Shown piece after piece: positions 1 to 8,097 of a stretch of DNA of 64,000 nt. The first letter of the stretch is position 1, and every line of letters begins with the position of its first letter. Location of the stretch: NCBI GenBank assembly GCA_035528905.1, contig DATKXU010000052.1, forward strand, positions 6,311 to 70,310, in the 5' to 3' direction. The notes below the pieces were generated by a model. That model saw only the letters and a list, made by a program, of their open reading frames with translations. It made no database searches and was not told the DNA's origin. A program made the position numbers and the translations under genes. The stretch comes from DATKXU01 sp035528905 (GTDB taxonomy: Bacteria > Armatimonadota > UBA5829 > DTJY01).

Positions 1-31
1 GTCTGGAAACGCCTCCCACGCGAGAAAGCCC

Positions 32-62
32 TTGACCACTCCGGCGTTCCGTGTGCTATACT
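32..62 (+). promoter_or_regulatory. Sigma70-type promoter of the cytochrome operon
   Basis: TTGACC (32-37) and TATACT (57-62) with a 19-bp spacer and a TG extension before the -10 box. The first possible ATG (74) lies only 12 bases after the -10, so a start there would be almost leaderless. Confidence 0.5.
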
Positions 63-73
63 GGTAGCGCTGA

Positions 74-1285
74 ATGAGCTTGCATCCGCGGAATCTGATG
101 AGCAGACACCCTGTAGCCAAAACTTTCATAAGGGCTCTCTTGAAAGGCTTCTCATCCCTCGCTCTACTCTCCTGGCTTGCGGCAGGATATGGATCGGCGG
201 ACAATGCCGACTGCCTGATGTGCCACAGCGCGAAGAGCCTGCATAAGACCATTCATGGGCAGAAGGTTTCCCTGTACATTGACTCGCAGGCGTTCCAGGG
301 ATCCGTCCACGGCGCGAAGGCATGCGTGGACTGCCACACGGACCTTAAGGGCCAGCCGCTGGCGCATAAGCCCGATCTGGCTCCCGTCCAATGCGCGCAG
401 TGCCATAAGCTCGCGCATCCGGACACCAGTCACCGGAGCGTCGGGCTGAATCAAGGCCGCCCCAGGTGCCAGGACTGCCATGGCTCGCACTACATCAGGC
501 CGGAGGAAGACCCTCGATCGAACATGCAGCCCGCAAGCTCCGAGCCCATGTGTACCCAGTGCCATTCGGAGGCGAGGGTTTTCGATCCTTACCGGCGCAG
601 CGTGCACGGCGCAGCGCGGGAGTGGAACGGCGCCCGCGTCGCCGCCTGCATACACTGCCACCCGGTTCATACGGCCTATGTCGCGGACTCCCCCATCGTC
701 TGCGGCACGTGCCATGCGAAGGAGTTCGAAGCCTACGCGCAGAGCTCTCACGGAAGCGCGCCGCCCGGCGATACGGCCGTTCCGACCTGCGTCACATGCC
801 ATGGCGGACACGGCATCAGAGCGGTGGAGGATCTTCGCTCCCCGACGTCTCCCGCCAAGAGTCCGATGCTGTGCGCCAAGTGCCATGACGACCCAGAGCT
901 TATGGGGCCCTATCGGCTTCCCACGGACAGGATGAAGACTTACCGCGCCAGCTACCACGGCATCGAGAATAAGTACGGGAACATGAAGGCGGCCACGTGC
1001 GTCTCCTGCCACAATGCGCACAGGGTTCTGCCGGCGTCCGATCCGGATTCGTCCGTGAATGCCGCGAACCTGCGTGAGACCTGCGGCAAATGCCATCCGG
1101 AAACCGGGCCGAACGTCATCAAAGGCTCGATCCATCTGGAGCCATCCCCGAAGAAGGACGCCGGAGTCTACTGGGTGGGCGCCGCGTACCGCATATTCGT
1201 AACCGTGATGATCCTTGCGTTCTGCGGATACATGGCGCTGGACCTGTTCACGCACCGGCGGACGAGGAGAGGAGGCAGGAGCTGA
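74..1285 (+). CDS. Membrane-anchored 11-heme cytochrome c
   Basis: Periplasmic multiheme electron carrier. I count eleven CxxCH heme-binding motifs, from CLMCH near residue 47 to CGKCH near residue 338. The N-terminus carries an export signal (hydrophobic LALLSWLAAGYG) and the C-terminus has one membrane helix followed by an Arg-rich cytoplasmic tail, so the heme domain should sit outside the inner membrane, tethered at its C-end. A second ATG at 98 gives a more typical signal peptide. It overlaps the next gene by one base (TGATG), with a strong Shine-Dalgarno (ggaggcagga) just before. Redox partner is inferred to be the cytochrome b downstream; the terminal acceptor cannot be read from the sequence. 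Confidence 0.85.
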   Translation: MSLHPRNLMSRHPVAKTFIRALLKGFSSLALLSWLAAGYGSADNADCLMCHSAKSLHKTIHGQKVSLYIDSQAFQGSVHGAKACVDCHTDLKGQPLAHKPDLAPVQCAQCHKLAHPDTSHRSVGLNQGRPRCQDCHGSHYIRPEEDPRSNMQPASSEPMCTQCHSEARVFDPYRRSVHGAAREWNGARVAACIHCHPVHTAYVADSPIVCGTCHAKEFEAYAQSSHGSAPPGDTAVPTCVTCHGGHGIRAVEDLRSPTSPAKSPMLCAKCHDDPELMGPYRLPTDRMKTYRASYHGIENKYGNMKAATCVSCHNAHRVLPASDPDSSVNAANLRETCGKCHPETGPNVIKGSIHLEPSPKKDAGVYWVGAAYRIFVTVMILAFCGYMALDLFTHRRTRRGGRS

Positions 1286-1995
1286 TGTCGCAGGCCAAGG
1301 GGAAAGCATCCCAGGGTTACTTCGAGCGATTCACGCTGAATCAGAGGCTCCAGCACATAGTCCTGATGCTCAGCTTCTCGCTGCTGGTGCTCACCGGCCT
1401 GCCGGTGCGGTATCCGAATTCGCCCACATCTGCATTCATAATCAATCTGCTCGGCGGCTATACGATGCGCGCGATGTTGCACCGGGTCGGCGCCGTCGCC
1501 TTGACAGGGCTGTGCGTCTACCACGGCCTGTACTCCCTGTCGTCCCGAAGGGGACGATCCGAGCTGCGGGCGCTGCTTCCGGCGAAGAAGGATGTCCTGG
1601 ACCTGTTCCATATGCTGAAGCGCTACTTCACCCTCGCTCCAACCGGTCCGAAATTCGACCGCTACAACTACATCGAGAAGTTCGAGTACTTCGCCGTCGG
1701 CTGGGGCTCGGTTATGATGATTCTGACCGGCCTCATGCTGTGGTTTCCGGGACAGATGGTGCAGATACTCCCCATGTGGGCCGTGGACATCGCGAGGGTG
1801 GTTCACAGTTGGGAGGCGCTGTTAGCATTTCTGACCATACTCATCTGGCACATGTATCATGCGCACCTCAAGCCGGGGCACTTCCCGATGAACATGAGCT
1901 GGCTGACCGGCAAGGTATCCAAGGAAGCTATGATGGAAGACCATCCGCTCGAATATGAGCGGCTGACGGCCGAGGGCAAGGAGGAGACGCAGTGA
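1285..1995 (+). CDS. Cytochrome b561/formate-dehydrogenase-gamma-like membrane protein
   Basis: 236-residue integral membrane protein of the di-heme cytochrome b type that takes electrons from quinol or gives them to quinone. About four hydrophobic helices are visible, with histidines placed as axial heme ligands (LQHIVLM near the N-end, LHRVGAV, CVYHGLY, VVHSWEAL, LIWHMYHAH). The TGATG overlap and the Shine-Dalgarno upstream fix the start. Lying between two multiheme c-type cytochrome genes, it most likely forms the quinone-reactive membrane module of one complex. The exact subfamily is uncertain. Confidence 0.8.
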   Translation: MSQAKGKASQGYFERFTLNQRLQHIVLMLSFSLLVLTGLPVRYPNSPTSAFIINLLGGYTMRAMLHRVGAVALTGLCVYHGLYSLSSRRGRSELRALLPAKKDVLDLFHMLKRYFTLAPTGPKFDRYNYIEKFEYFAVGWGSVMMILTGLMLWFPGQMVQILPMWAVDIARVVHSWEALLAFLTILIWHMYHAHLKPGHFPMNMSWLTGKVSKEAMMEDHPLEYERLTAEGKEETQ

Positions 1996-2933
1996 GGTCG
2001 CGGAGTCTCCGACGGCTGATGGATTGGCGGCTTCTGATGGCGTTCGGCTTGCTGGCCGTAATCGGGCTTATGCTCGTCTCGTGTAGAGCCGCTCCTAAGC
2101 ACAAGGCCGAAATGGTCGGCCCTGCTCTGCAGCTCCGTCCGGCGAAACCCGCCCCGGCTCCGATAAAGCCGCAGCTTTCCCGGCCTGAGGACGATCGCCA
2201 TTACCGCGAGCACTCCCAGGGCTGGGTCAAGCTCCACACCGCGCAGGCCAAATCGAAGCCCGGCGAGTGCGTCCGCTGCCATGAGGCCAAGTTCTGCATC
2301 TCCTGCCACCAGGAGCAGGTGCCCGCGTCGCATCGAAGCGCCAAATGGGTCTTGATTCACAAGCAGAGCGCCGGGAAGGATCCGTCCAAGTGCGACGTCT
2401 GCCATACGGAGACCTTCTGCTTCACATGCCACGAAACCGTGAAGCCGTCCTCGCACGGGAAGAAGTGGCTGGAGCAGCACGGCAGCCGGGCGGTCGCAAG
2501 TCCGGGCGAGTGCGGTTTATGCCACAAGCAATCCTACTGCGACAAGTGCCATGGGATGCCGATGCCGCATCCGAAGGACTGGCCTGCATCGCACATTGCA
2601 CAGGCGAAGCAGAGCAAGGAGCAGTGCTGGAAATGCCATCGGGAGAGCTACTGCCTGGACTGCCATAGGAAGCAGAAGCCGAAGTCGCATTCCCCCACCT
2701 GGCTGAAGCGCCACGGCAAGGTTGTGGTGGAGGAGAAGCCCGACTGCAGTAAGTGCCACGACCAGAAGTACTGTCAGAACTGCCACGGCGTGGATATGCC
2801 GCACGCCCAGGGATATTTGATGAAGCACAAGGGCACCCCCGGCGCGAGCTTGGAGCCCGGCTCCAAGTGCTTCAAGTGCCACGAGCAGAAGTTCTGCGAC
2901 GTATGCCACAGCGTGTTGAATAAGAGCGAGTAG
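1992..2933 (+). CDS. 12-heme cytochrome c lipoprotein with six CxxCH doublets
   Basis: GTG start overlaps the previous stop by four bases (GTGA), indicating translational coupling. An N-terminal hydrophobic segment ends in a lipobox-like LVSC, suggesting a lipid-anchored protein; an in-frame ATG nine codons in is an alternative start. Twelve CxxCH motifs are arranged as six doublets, each CxxCH-x4-CxxCH (for example CVRCH..CISCH), separated by 30-40 Lys/His-rich residues. Function as a periplasmic electron wire is inferred from heme content. The regular doublet repeat suggests internal duplication of a two-heme unit. Last gene of the operon. Confidence 0.85.
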   Translation: MRSRSLRRLMDWRLLMAFGLLAVIGLMLVSCRAAPKHKAEMVGPALQLRPAKPAPAPIKPQLSRPEDDRHYREHSQGWVKLHTAQAKSKPGECVRCHEAKFCISCHQEQVPASHRSAKWVLIHKQSAGKDPSKCDVCHTETFCFTCHETVKPSSHGKKWLEQHGSRAVASPGECGLCHKQSYCDKCHGMPMPHPKDWPASHIAQAKQSKEQCWKCHRESYCLDCHRKQKPKSHSPTWLKRHGKVVVEEKPDCSKCHDQKYCQNCHGVDMPHAQGYLMKHKGTPGASLEPGSKCFKCHEQKFCDVCHSVLNKSE

Positions 2934-2999
2934 CAGCCGGCGGATTTGACCGCCGATGAACGCGGATAAACACCGATTCAAGATCGCCCTGCCTGCCAC

Positions 3000-3028
3000 T
3001 TGACCCCATAGCAAGCAACTGTTAACAT
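3000..3028 (+). promoter_or_regulatory. Promoter of the NACHT gene
   Basis: TTGACC (3000-3005), 17-bp spacer, TAACAT (3023-3028). The predicted transcript would begin about 6 bases before the hairpin at 3041-3057. Confidence 0.5.
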
Positions 3029-3040
3029 GTTCCTAATAGC

Positions 3041-3057
3041 GTCGGCTCACAGCCGAC
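3041..3057 (+). promoter_or_regulatory. 7-bp perfect hairpin in the leader of the NACHT gene
   Basis: GTCGGCT-CAC-AGCCGAC, located between the promoter and the start codon at 3073. There is no T-tract after it, so it is not an intrinsic terminator. It may be an operator or a 5' RNA stem; its role is unknown. Confidence 0.4.
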
Positions 3058-3072
3058 GGAAGGTAGCCTCGT

Positions 3073-5358
3073 ATGGAACCAATAGCATTTATATGGTCTG
3101 TACTTCTGGGAGCCCTGCGGATGCTGGAGAAGGTAGCGCTGTGGATCGGCGGTCGGGTCAGCAAGCGGCTGGCAAGGCGGGCGTTCGAGAGGAATTACCT
3201 TGACGCCGTGGTTCGGTCGAACCAGTTTTGTCCGATTCGCGGGATCAGGGCGAAAGCGCCCTGCGATATTCAACTGAAGGACGTCTACGTGCCGCTGAGG
3301 TTGACTTTTACAGGCGCCCGTGAGATTCCGCCGATGGAAAAGCCTGTGCCGGAGGAGAGTCGGGAGTACGAGAGATTTGTCCGCGAGCGCGAGAGGGAGG
3401 AGACGCAGGACGTTCCCGCCGCTCTTCGGAGGCATGGTCGCCTGGTCGTCCTCGGCGATCCGGGATCGGGCAAGACAACGCTCGTTCAATATCTGGCAAT
3501 GCTCTTCGCCTGCCGGCAGACCGAGGACATGCTTGGCTTGCATGAAGACCGGCTGCCGCTCGTTGTCCGGCTGCGGGATTTGAAACCCGCGAATTCCGGG
3601 GCGGACTATCCGACGCTGATCGAATTCTTGAAGAAGGAATGCGCCTCCCGCACGCTCGAAGCGCCTCCCGAGTTCTTCGAGCGCATGCTGAGGGAAGGGA
3701 AATGCGTCGTGCTGCTGGACGGCCTGGATGAGGTGGCGGATGAGGCCGAGCGGGTGAGAGCCGCCGAATGGGTCGAGAGGATGGTTGATTCTTTTCCAGA
3801 GAACCGATACCTGGTCACCTCTCGAATACTGGGATACCGGACCGCTCCGCTGGGCCGCGGATTCGCCCAGAGCACGCTGAAAAACTTCTCGCGCGACGAT
3901 ATGAAGGAGTTCATAAGGAAATGGTATCCGGCGGTTGAAATAGCCACAAAGGGCGACATCCCGGAAGCGCACAAGGAAGCCGACGAGAACTCCGCCCACC
4001 TCATCGCCACCATCGAGCGGAACGACCGGGTGGCCGCTTTGGCGGTGAATCCGCTTCTGCTTTCCATAATCGCCCTGGTGCATAGGTCCGGGGCGGCGCT
4101 GCCGAACCGCCGCGTCAATTTATACAATGAATGCACGAATGTGTTGCTCGAGTACTGGGATGTTGGAAAGGGTATCCCGGCAAAACTTGATTCAGACCAG
4201 AAAAGAAGAATACTTGCACCAATTGCGCTCAAATTCCACGAGGATGGTGGGCGGGATGCACCGCGCAGGCTTGTTGAGGCGTTCCTTGCGGACGGGCTTC
4301 GGAAGATCGGCAGGGATGCCACACTTGCCCCCGAATTCCTCGACAATATACAGGAGAGAAGTGGAATCCTGGAGGAGCGGGGCGTTGACCGGTGGGGGTT
4401 CACGCATTTGACTTTCCAGGAGTACCTCGCGGCGGTCGAGCTGCGCGATAATCCCGACGCGGATGAAATCCTGGTTGCCCGCAGGTTCGATCCGTGGTGG
4501 CGGGAAGTTACGCTCCTCTACGCGGGCCTGAAGGACCCGTCTTCTCTGATACGCCGCCTGCTGAGTGAGCGGGAGGATATCTTCTATTCAAGTCTTCTGC
4601 TTGCCGGAAGCTGCATCGCGGACGCGGCCTCCGTCGCGGACACGGAACTGCGGGAGAAGGTCGTCCGGAGGATCGAGGAGCTCTACTGGGAAGGAGTAAA
4701 CGGCGTAGTCCAAGAGGAAGCTCTTCAAGCTCTCGCGTATCTTCGGGATACCAGCGTTGAGGAGCGGATGATCGAGAAGTCGAAATCTAAAGCTCCCGAC
4801 GTGCGGTGGAGCGCCGCCGATGCCTTGGGTAAAATCGGCGGCGAAAAGGCGATGGAATCGCTCGTACCGCTGCTTAAGGATGAACATTCTATCGTGCGGC
4901 GGAGCGCCGCCGATGCCCTGGCTAAAATCGGCGGCGAAAAGGCGATGGAATCGCTCATACCGCTGCTTAAGGATGAAGATTCTGACGTGCGGGGGAGCGC
5001 CGCCTATGCCCTGGCTGAAATCGGCGGCGAAAAGGCGATGGAATCGCTCGTACCGCTGCTTAAGGATGAAGCTCCTCACGTGCGCGGGAGCGCCGCCCTG
5101 GCCCTGGCTGAAATCGGCGGCGAAAAGGCGATGGAATTGCTCATGCCGCTGCTTAAAGATGAATCTTCTGACGTGCGCGGGAGCGCCGCCTATGCCCTGG
5201 CTAAAATCGGCGGCGAAAAGGCGGTGGAATCGCTCATACCGCTGCTCGAGGATGAACAATCTTACGTGCGGTGGGGCGCCGCCTATGCCCTCCGGAAGAT
5301 ATGCGCGCGTAACAGGCTTGTGATTTGCCCGGATGGCACGGTGGAGCGCCTGCCCTGA
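3073..5358 (+). CDS. NACHT NTPase with C-terminal HEAT repeats (bNACHT-like)
   Basis: 761-residue STAND-class ATPase. A hydrophobic N-terminal helix is followed by a basic region, then the NACHT domain with Walker A GDPGSGKTT (about residue 132) and Walker B CVVLLDGLDEV (about 215). The C-terminus carries six 31-residue HEAT (PBS-lyase-like) repeats encoded by 93-bp tandem repeats beginning at 4801. Bacterial NACHT proteins (bNACHT) are an established anti-phage family in which the repeat region senses the infection and the N-terminal part is the effector. No recognisable nuclease or protease effector is present here; the N-terminal helix might be a membrane effector, which is inference. It is a solitary gene with its own promoter. 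Confidence 0.85.
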   Translation: MEPIAFIWSVLLGALRMLEKVALWIGGRVSKRLARRAFERNYLDAVVRSNQFCPIRGIRAKAPCDIQLKDVYVPLRLTFTGAREIPPMEKPVPEESREYERFVREREREETQDVPAALRRHGRLVVLGDPGSGKTTLVQYLAMLFACRQTEDMLGLHEDRLPLVVRLRDLKPANSGADYPTLIEFLKKECASRTLEAPPEFFERMLREGKCVVLLDGLDEVADEAERVRAAEWVERMVDSFPENRYLVTSRILGYRTAPLGRGFAQSTLKNFSRDDMKEFIRKWYPAVEIATKGDIPEAHKEADENSAHLIATIERNDRVAALAVNPLLLSIIALVHRSGAALPNRRVNLYNECTNVLLEYWDVGKGIPAKLDSDQKRRILAPIALKFHEDGGRDAPRRLVEAFLADGLRKIGRDATLAPEFLDNIQERSGILEERGVDRWGFTHLTFQEYLAAVELRDNPDADEILVARRFDPWWREVTLLYAGLKDPSSLIRRLLSEREDIFYSSLLLAGSCIADAASVADTELREKVVRRIEELYWEGVNGVVQEEALQALAYLRDTSVEERMIEKSKSKAPDVRWSAADALGKIGGEKAMESLVPLLKDEHSIVRRSAADALAKIGGEKAMESLIPLLKDEDSDVRGSAAYALAEIGGEKAMESLVPLLKDEAPHVRGSAALALAEIGGEKAMELLMPLLKDESSDVRGSAAYALAKIGGEKAVESLIPLLEDEQSYVRWGAAYALRKICARNRLVICPDGTVERLP
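4801..5310 (+). repeat. Tandem 93-bp HEAT-coding repeats
   Basis: Units begin with GTGCG at 4801, 4894, 4987, 5080 and 5173, with a partial sixth at 5266. The core coding for KIGGEKAMESLxPLLKDE is nearly identical at DNA level between units, and the differences cluster at the residues just before VR. This indicates recent expansion or gene conversion. Confidence 0.9.
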
Positions 5359-5374
5359 GCCGCAGCCGGGGCCC

Positions 5375-5398
5375 AGGGCGACCACAGGGGGGTCGCCC
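5375..5398. repeat. Palindromic intergenic element between convergent genes
   Basis: AGGGCGACC (5375-5383) pairs with GGTCGCCC (5391-5398) across a short loop; read on the minus strand it starts GTAGGGGCGACC, resembling the palindromes at 46814 and 48076. It may also act as a bidirectional terminator, but has no T-tract. Confidence 0.6.
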
Positions 5399-6376
5399 CT
5401 ACTCCAATACTCCATCACTCCAATACTCCGCCAGCCAATCCGCGATGGGTTCGAGGTCGAAGCTCGGCCAGCCCTTCGGGTTTCCGTTCTCGAACAGCGT
5501 GACCCCGATGATATACTTGTCCTTCTGAAGCTCCGAGTCGAACCATTTCAGCCAGTCTTGATACTGCTCTGCGGTTCCGCGCGCCTGCCAGCCGTCCTTC
5601 TCCCTGTTGCCCTTATTGTCCACGCCGCCTTCGGTGAGGATCATGGGCATATCCGCCAGGTCTGCGTATTCGCCCTCAAACAGCTCGTAGAATCGGCGGT
5701 GGCGGAGGGAATGCAGGCGCTCGGCCTCAGGATCGGTGGTGTACTGGAGCGTGTAGGCATGGTAGCTCCAGACGCCGCCGACCTTCTTGATTGCCCTCAG
5801 CGCCGGAACGTATTCCAGAATCCTCGCCCGGACCTCCTCCGGCGCGCCGGACGGATTTCCAACCGGAATGCAGGCCAGGCACGGCTTGTAGCCGGCCTTT
5901 GCGCAGACCTCAGCGAACTTGATGGAGAACCGCGTGTACCACTTGACATCCGCCAGAGACCTGAAGGCCGGGCAGTTGTCGTATTCGTTGTTCGCCTCGA
6001 TGTAATCAATCAGCTTGCGGTCCGACTCCGGCAGCGCGGAGAGCCTCGGCCGTATGATCTTGTCCCAGAACTCCCGGGCCTTCTCCTCCGGGTTGTCCGT
6101 GATCTGGTAGCGTATCGGCGTGTAGCAGCGGAGGACGACCTTACCATCCGGATTGCACTTCTTGTAGTCCCTGGCAGCATCAATCATCGGCTGCCGGAGA
6201 TCGAGGATCTTCAGCACCGGCATCCTGGCCCGAACCATCTTGCGCGTCCCAGGCGTGTAGTCCCCGATGAGGTGGACGCCGATCTTGCTGCGGAAAGGCT
6301 TCTTCCTCGGGGCGGCTCTGCCTTCCATCACGCAGATACAGATTCCAATAAGGATAAACGGGAGTAACTTGAACAT
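5399..6376 (-). CDS. Secreted glycosidase-like TIM-barrel protein
   Basis: 325 residues. The ATG at 6376 follows a good Shine-Dalgarno (ccaggaggcc) and begins a signal peptide (MFKLLPFILIGICIC). The pattern of a clan-A glycoside hydrolase is suggested by EANNEYDN (an Asn-Glu pair like the acid/base) near residue 130 and MILTEGGVD (possible nucleophile strand) near residue 250. No specific GH family is recognised. The last residues (YWSDGVLE) are encoded by a tandem 8-bp array, so the native 3' end may have been replaced. Confidence 0.6.
   Translation of the reverse strand: MFKLLPFILIGICICVMEGRAAPRKKPFRSKIGVHLIGDYTPGTRKMVRARMPVLKILDLRQPMIDAARDYKKCNPDGKVVLRCYTPIRYQITDNPEEKAREFWDKIIRPRLSALPESDRKLIDYIEANNEYDNCPAFRSLADVKWYTRFSIKFAEVCAKAGYKPCLACIPVGNPSGAPEEVRARILEYVPALRAIKKVGGVWSYHAYTLQYTTDPEAERLHSLRHRRFYELFEGEYADLADMPMILTEGGVDNKGNREKDGWQARGTAEQYQDWLKWFDSELQKDKYIIGVTLFENGNPKGWPSFDLEPIADWLAEYWSDGVLE
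5401..5432. repeat. Octamer array (ACTCCAAT type)
   Basis: Four 8-bp units: ACTCCAAT, ACTCCATC, ACTCCAAT, ACTCCGCC. It overlaps the 3' end of the glycosidase-like gene and abuts the palindrome at 5375. Confidence 0.85.
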
Positions 6377-6441
6377 CCGGCCTCCTGGTCGTGCGCAGCA
6401 ATCTGAGGGGATTTCAGAACGCTTATTCGCGGACTGCGAAC

Positions 6442-7101
6442 TCACCATAACGGCTCGTCGGGGAACCACTCGCCTCTGTCCCTCGCTGTACGGAGCGCTG
6501 GTTCGCTCTGCCATTTCGCGTGGAGATCGCAGTAAGCAACGGTCGTGCCGTTGTAGTGAACCTTCTCCGGCAGGTCGCTCCAGTCTCCCCAGACGAAATA
6601 GCCATCGTTTATCGTATCTCGCGACTCGTGGATCAGCAGCAGAAGCTTGGCCGGGTTCTTGAACTTATCCATGTTCTGCTCCTTGAGCAGCCAGTTCATG
6701 CTGTAGCTCAAGGGAAAAGTCACCGGGTAATGCGGCTTTCCCCCTGCGGGTCTGCCTCTGTCGCTGGGACACAGATAGACCTTCGAGGTCTTCATATAAC
6801 GCCATATGGTGCCTTTCTCAAATTCAATCTTCGCCGGGTCTTCAACGTCCCGCGGGTCGGATCTAATCTCTCCCGGCTGCCGGTACCAGTAGCGAGACGG
6901 CAGGCGTCCCTCGTGGTCATCGGCGTATAGGCGAAATGCCTTGCTCAATTGCGACAGGTTGTTTAGGCACATGGTCTGCCTAGCGTGTTCCCTAACGCCC
7001 AGAGAGACAGGCAGGAGTATTGCTGCGAGGACCACAATGATGGTGATCACAACAAGCAGCTCGATAAGCGTAAAGCCTCGGCGCGAGATTCCCGCGGACA
7101 T
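6442..7101 (-). CDS. Prepilin-type N-cleaved protein (DUF1559-like)
   Basis: The type II secretion/type IV pilin signal is clear: RRGFTLIELLVVITIIVVLAAIL directly follows a short basic leader, to be cut after Gly (residue about 9) and methylated by PilD. The rest (CLNNLSQLSKAFRLYADDHEGRLP) matches the periplasmic domain of the DUF1559/H-X9-DG pseudopilin-like family that is abundant in Planctomycetes and Armatimonadota; the end contains HYNGTTVAYCDLHAKW. ATG at 7101 with agaggtg upstream is preferred over GTG at 7110. No pilus genes are nearby, which is usual for this family. Confidence 0.8.
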   Translation of the reverse strand: MSAGISRRGFTLIELLVVITIIVVLAAILLPVSLGVREHARQTMCLNNLSQLSKAFRLYADDHEGRLPSRYWYRQPGEIRSDPRDVEDPAKIEFEKGTIWRYMKTSKVYLCPSDRGRPAGGKPHYPVTFPLSYSMNWLLKEQNMDKFKNPAKLLLLIHESRDTINDGYFVWGDWSDLPEKVHYNGTTVAYCDLHAKWQSEPALRTARDRGEWFPDEPLW

Positions 7102-7239
7102 CGAGACCACCTCTGGGTCATTTTTACCATTTGGTGCACCCGCGTGTCAAATGCCCCGGCAGACCATCAGCCGTGGGTCTCTCACACGAAGACAACAGCG
7201 CGATGGCGCTGGCACTCCACTCGTGATACAATTGGCAGC

Positions 7240-7839
7240 GTGAGCGGACTCAGGAAAACCTCGAATCAAGAGCATCTGCCTCGGAGCTTCTACCTTCAAG
7301 ACACGGTTGAGGTCGCGCGGCAGCTTCTCGGCAAGGCGCTGGTCCACCATACGGACGGCGGCGTCGTCGCAGGTAGGATCGTCGAAACGGAGGCGTACTT
7401 AAGGGATGATCCCGCCTGCCACGCCTCAAGGGGCATAACTCGCCGGAATGCCGTGATGTTCGGGCAGCCCGGCCATGCTTACATCTACTTCACCTATGGC
7501 ATGTATTTCTGTTTCAACGCGGTCACAGCCCCGGAAGGCATAGGAGAAGCAGTGCTCGTGAGAGCGGCCGAGCCGCTTGAAGGGATCGAAATCATGACGC
7601 GGAACCGGGGCACCGTTAAGCTGACGAACCTGGCCAGCGGCCCTGGGAAGCTCTGCCGGGCATTCGCCCTCGACCGCCGGCACAATGGGCTGGACCTCAC
7701 CGACGGCGATCTGGTTATCGTGGACGACGGCTGGAGGCCCGGCAAGATTGTGACCGCGTCCCGCGTGGGCATCCGCCATGCCGCCGACAAGCCCTGGCGG
7801 TTCTACATCGCCGGAAATCCGCATGTTTCAAGGAAGTAA
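7240..7839 (+). CDS. mpg: DNA-3-methyladenine glycosylase (Mpg/AAG family)
   Basis: Base-excision repair glycosylase that removes alkylated purines. Family hallmarks: FYLQDTVEVARQLLGK at the N-end, VETEAYLRDDPACHASRG with the catalytic Glu, RNAVMFGQPGHAYIYFTYGM, and the Asn/Leu-Ala-SGPGKLCRAF segment. Its 199 residues match the usual length. A GTG at 7240 gives the family N-terminus; the open frame further upstream lacks homology. It is divergent from the prepilin gene. Confidence 0.9.
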   Translation: MSGLRKTSNQEHLPRSFYLQDTVEVARQLLGKALVHHTDGGVVAGRIVETEAYLRDDPACHASRGITRRNAVMFGQPGHAYIYFTYGMYFCFNAVTAPEGIGEAVLVRAAEPLEGIEIMTRNRGTVKLTNLASGPGKLCRAFALDRRHNGLDLTDGDLVIVDDGWRPGKIVTASRVGIRHAADKPWRFYIAGNPHVSRK

Positions 7840-7947
7840 TCGTCCCTCTTGCTCGCCGAAGGTGCGACTCCCAACCCAGGACGCCTACCCAAACTCAGGC
7901 GCCTGTGGCCCGGCTGCCCGGAGGGAAAACGCAGCCGGAGAGAGGCC

Positions 7948-7977
7948 TTGACTCGTCAGGACATTTTCAAATATAGT
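7948..7977 (+). promoter_or_regulatory. Promoter of the DUF481-like gene
   Basis: TTGACT (7948-7953), 18-bp spacer, TATAGT (7972-7977). It leaves a leader of about 115 bases before the TTG start at 8098. Confidence 0.5.
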
Positions 7978-8097
7978 TGAGTCAGTTTCGGCGGACCGAT
8001 GCTTTCCCGCCGCTGGTGCGGGCGCCCGAATCGGCACGAACAGATGTATGATGATCTCCGGGCTGCGCACGGCTTCAGTGTTGTTTTGGAGGTAGTT

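Noticed and set aside
164..1309. Long minus-strand open frame opposite the first cytochrome gene
   Set aside because: It mirrors the CxxCH-coding strand, has no start context, and its composition (Arg/Ala/Gly/His) is typical of GC-rich antisense shadow.
4801..5310. 93-bp repeats as a CRISPR-like or satellite array
   Set aside because: They are fully in frame, code for HEAT motifs and have no unique spacers.
4588..5418. Repetitive minus-strand frame opposite the HEAT repeats
   Set aside because: It repeats only because the HEAT DNA repeats; no independent coding evidence.
7855..7947. Cobalamin or other riboswitch between mpg and the DUF481-like gene
   Set aside because: GC-rich stems are present but none of the conserved loops, and a promoter begins downstream at 7948.
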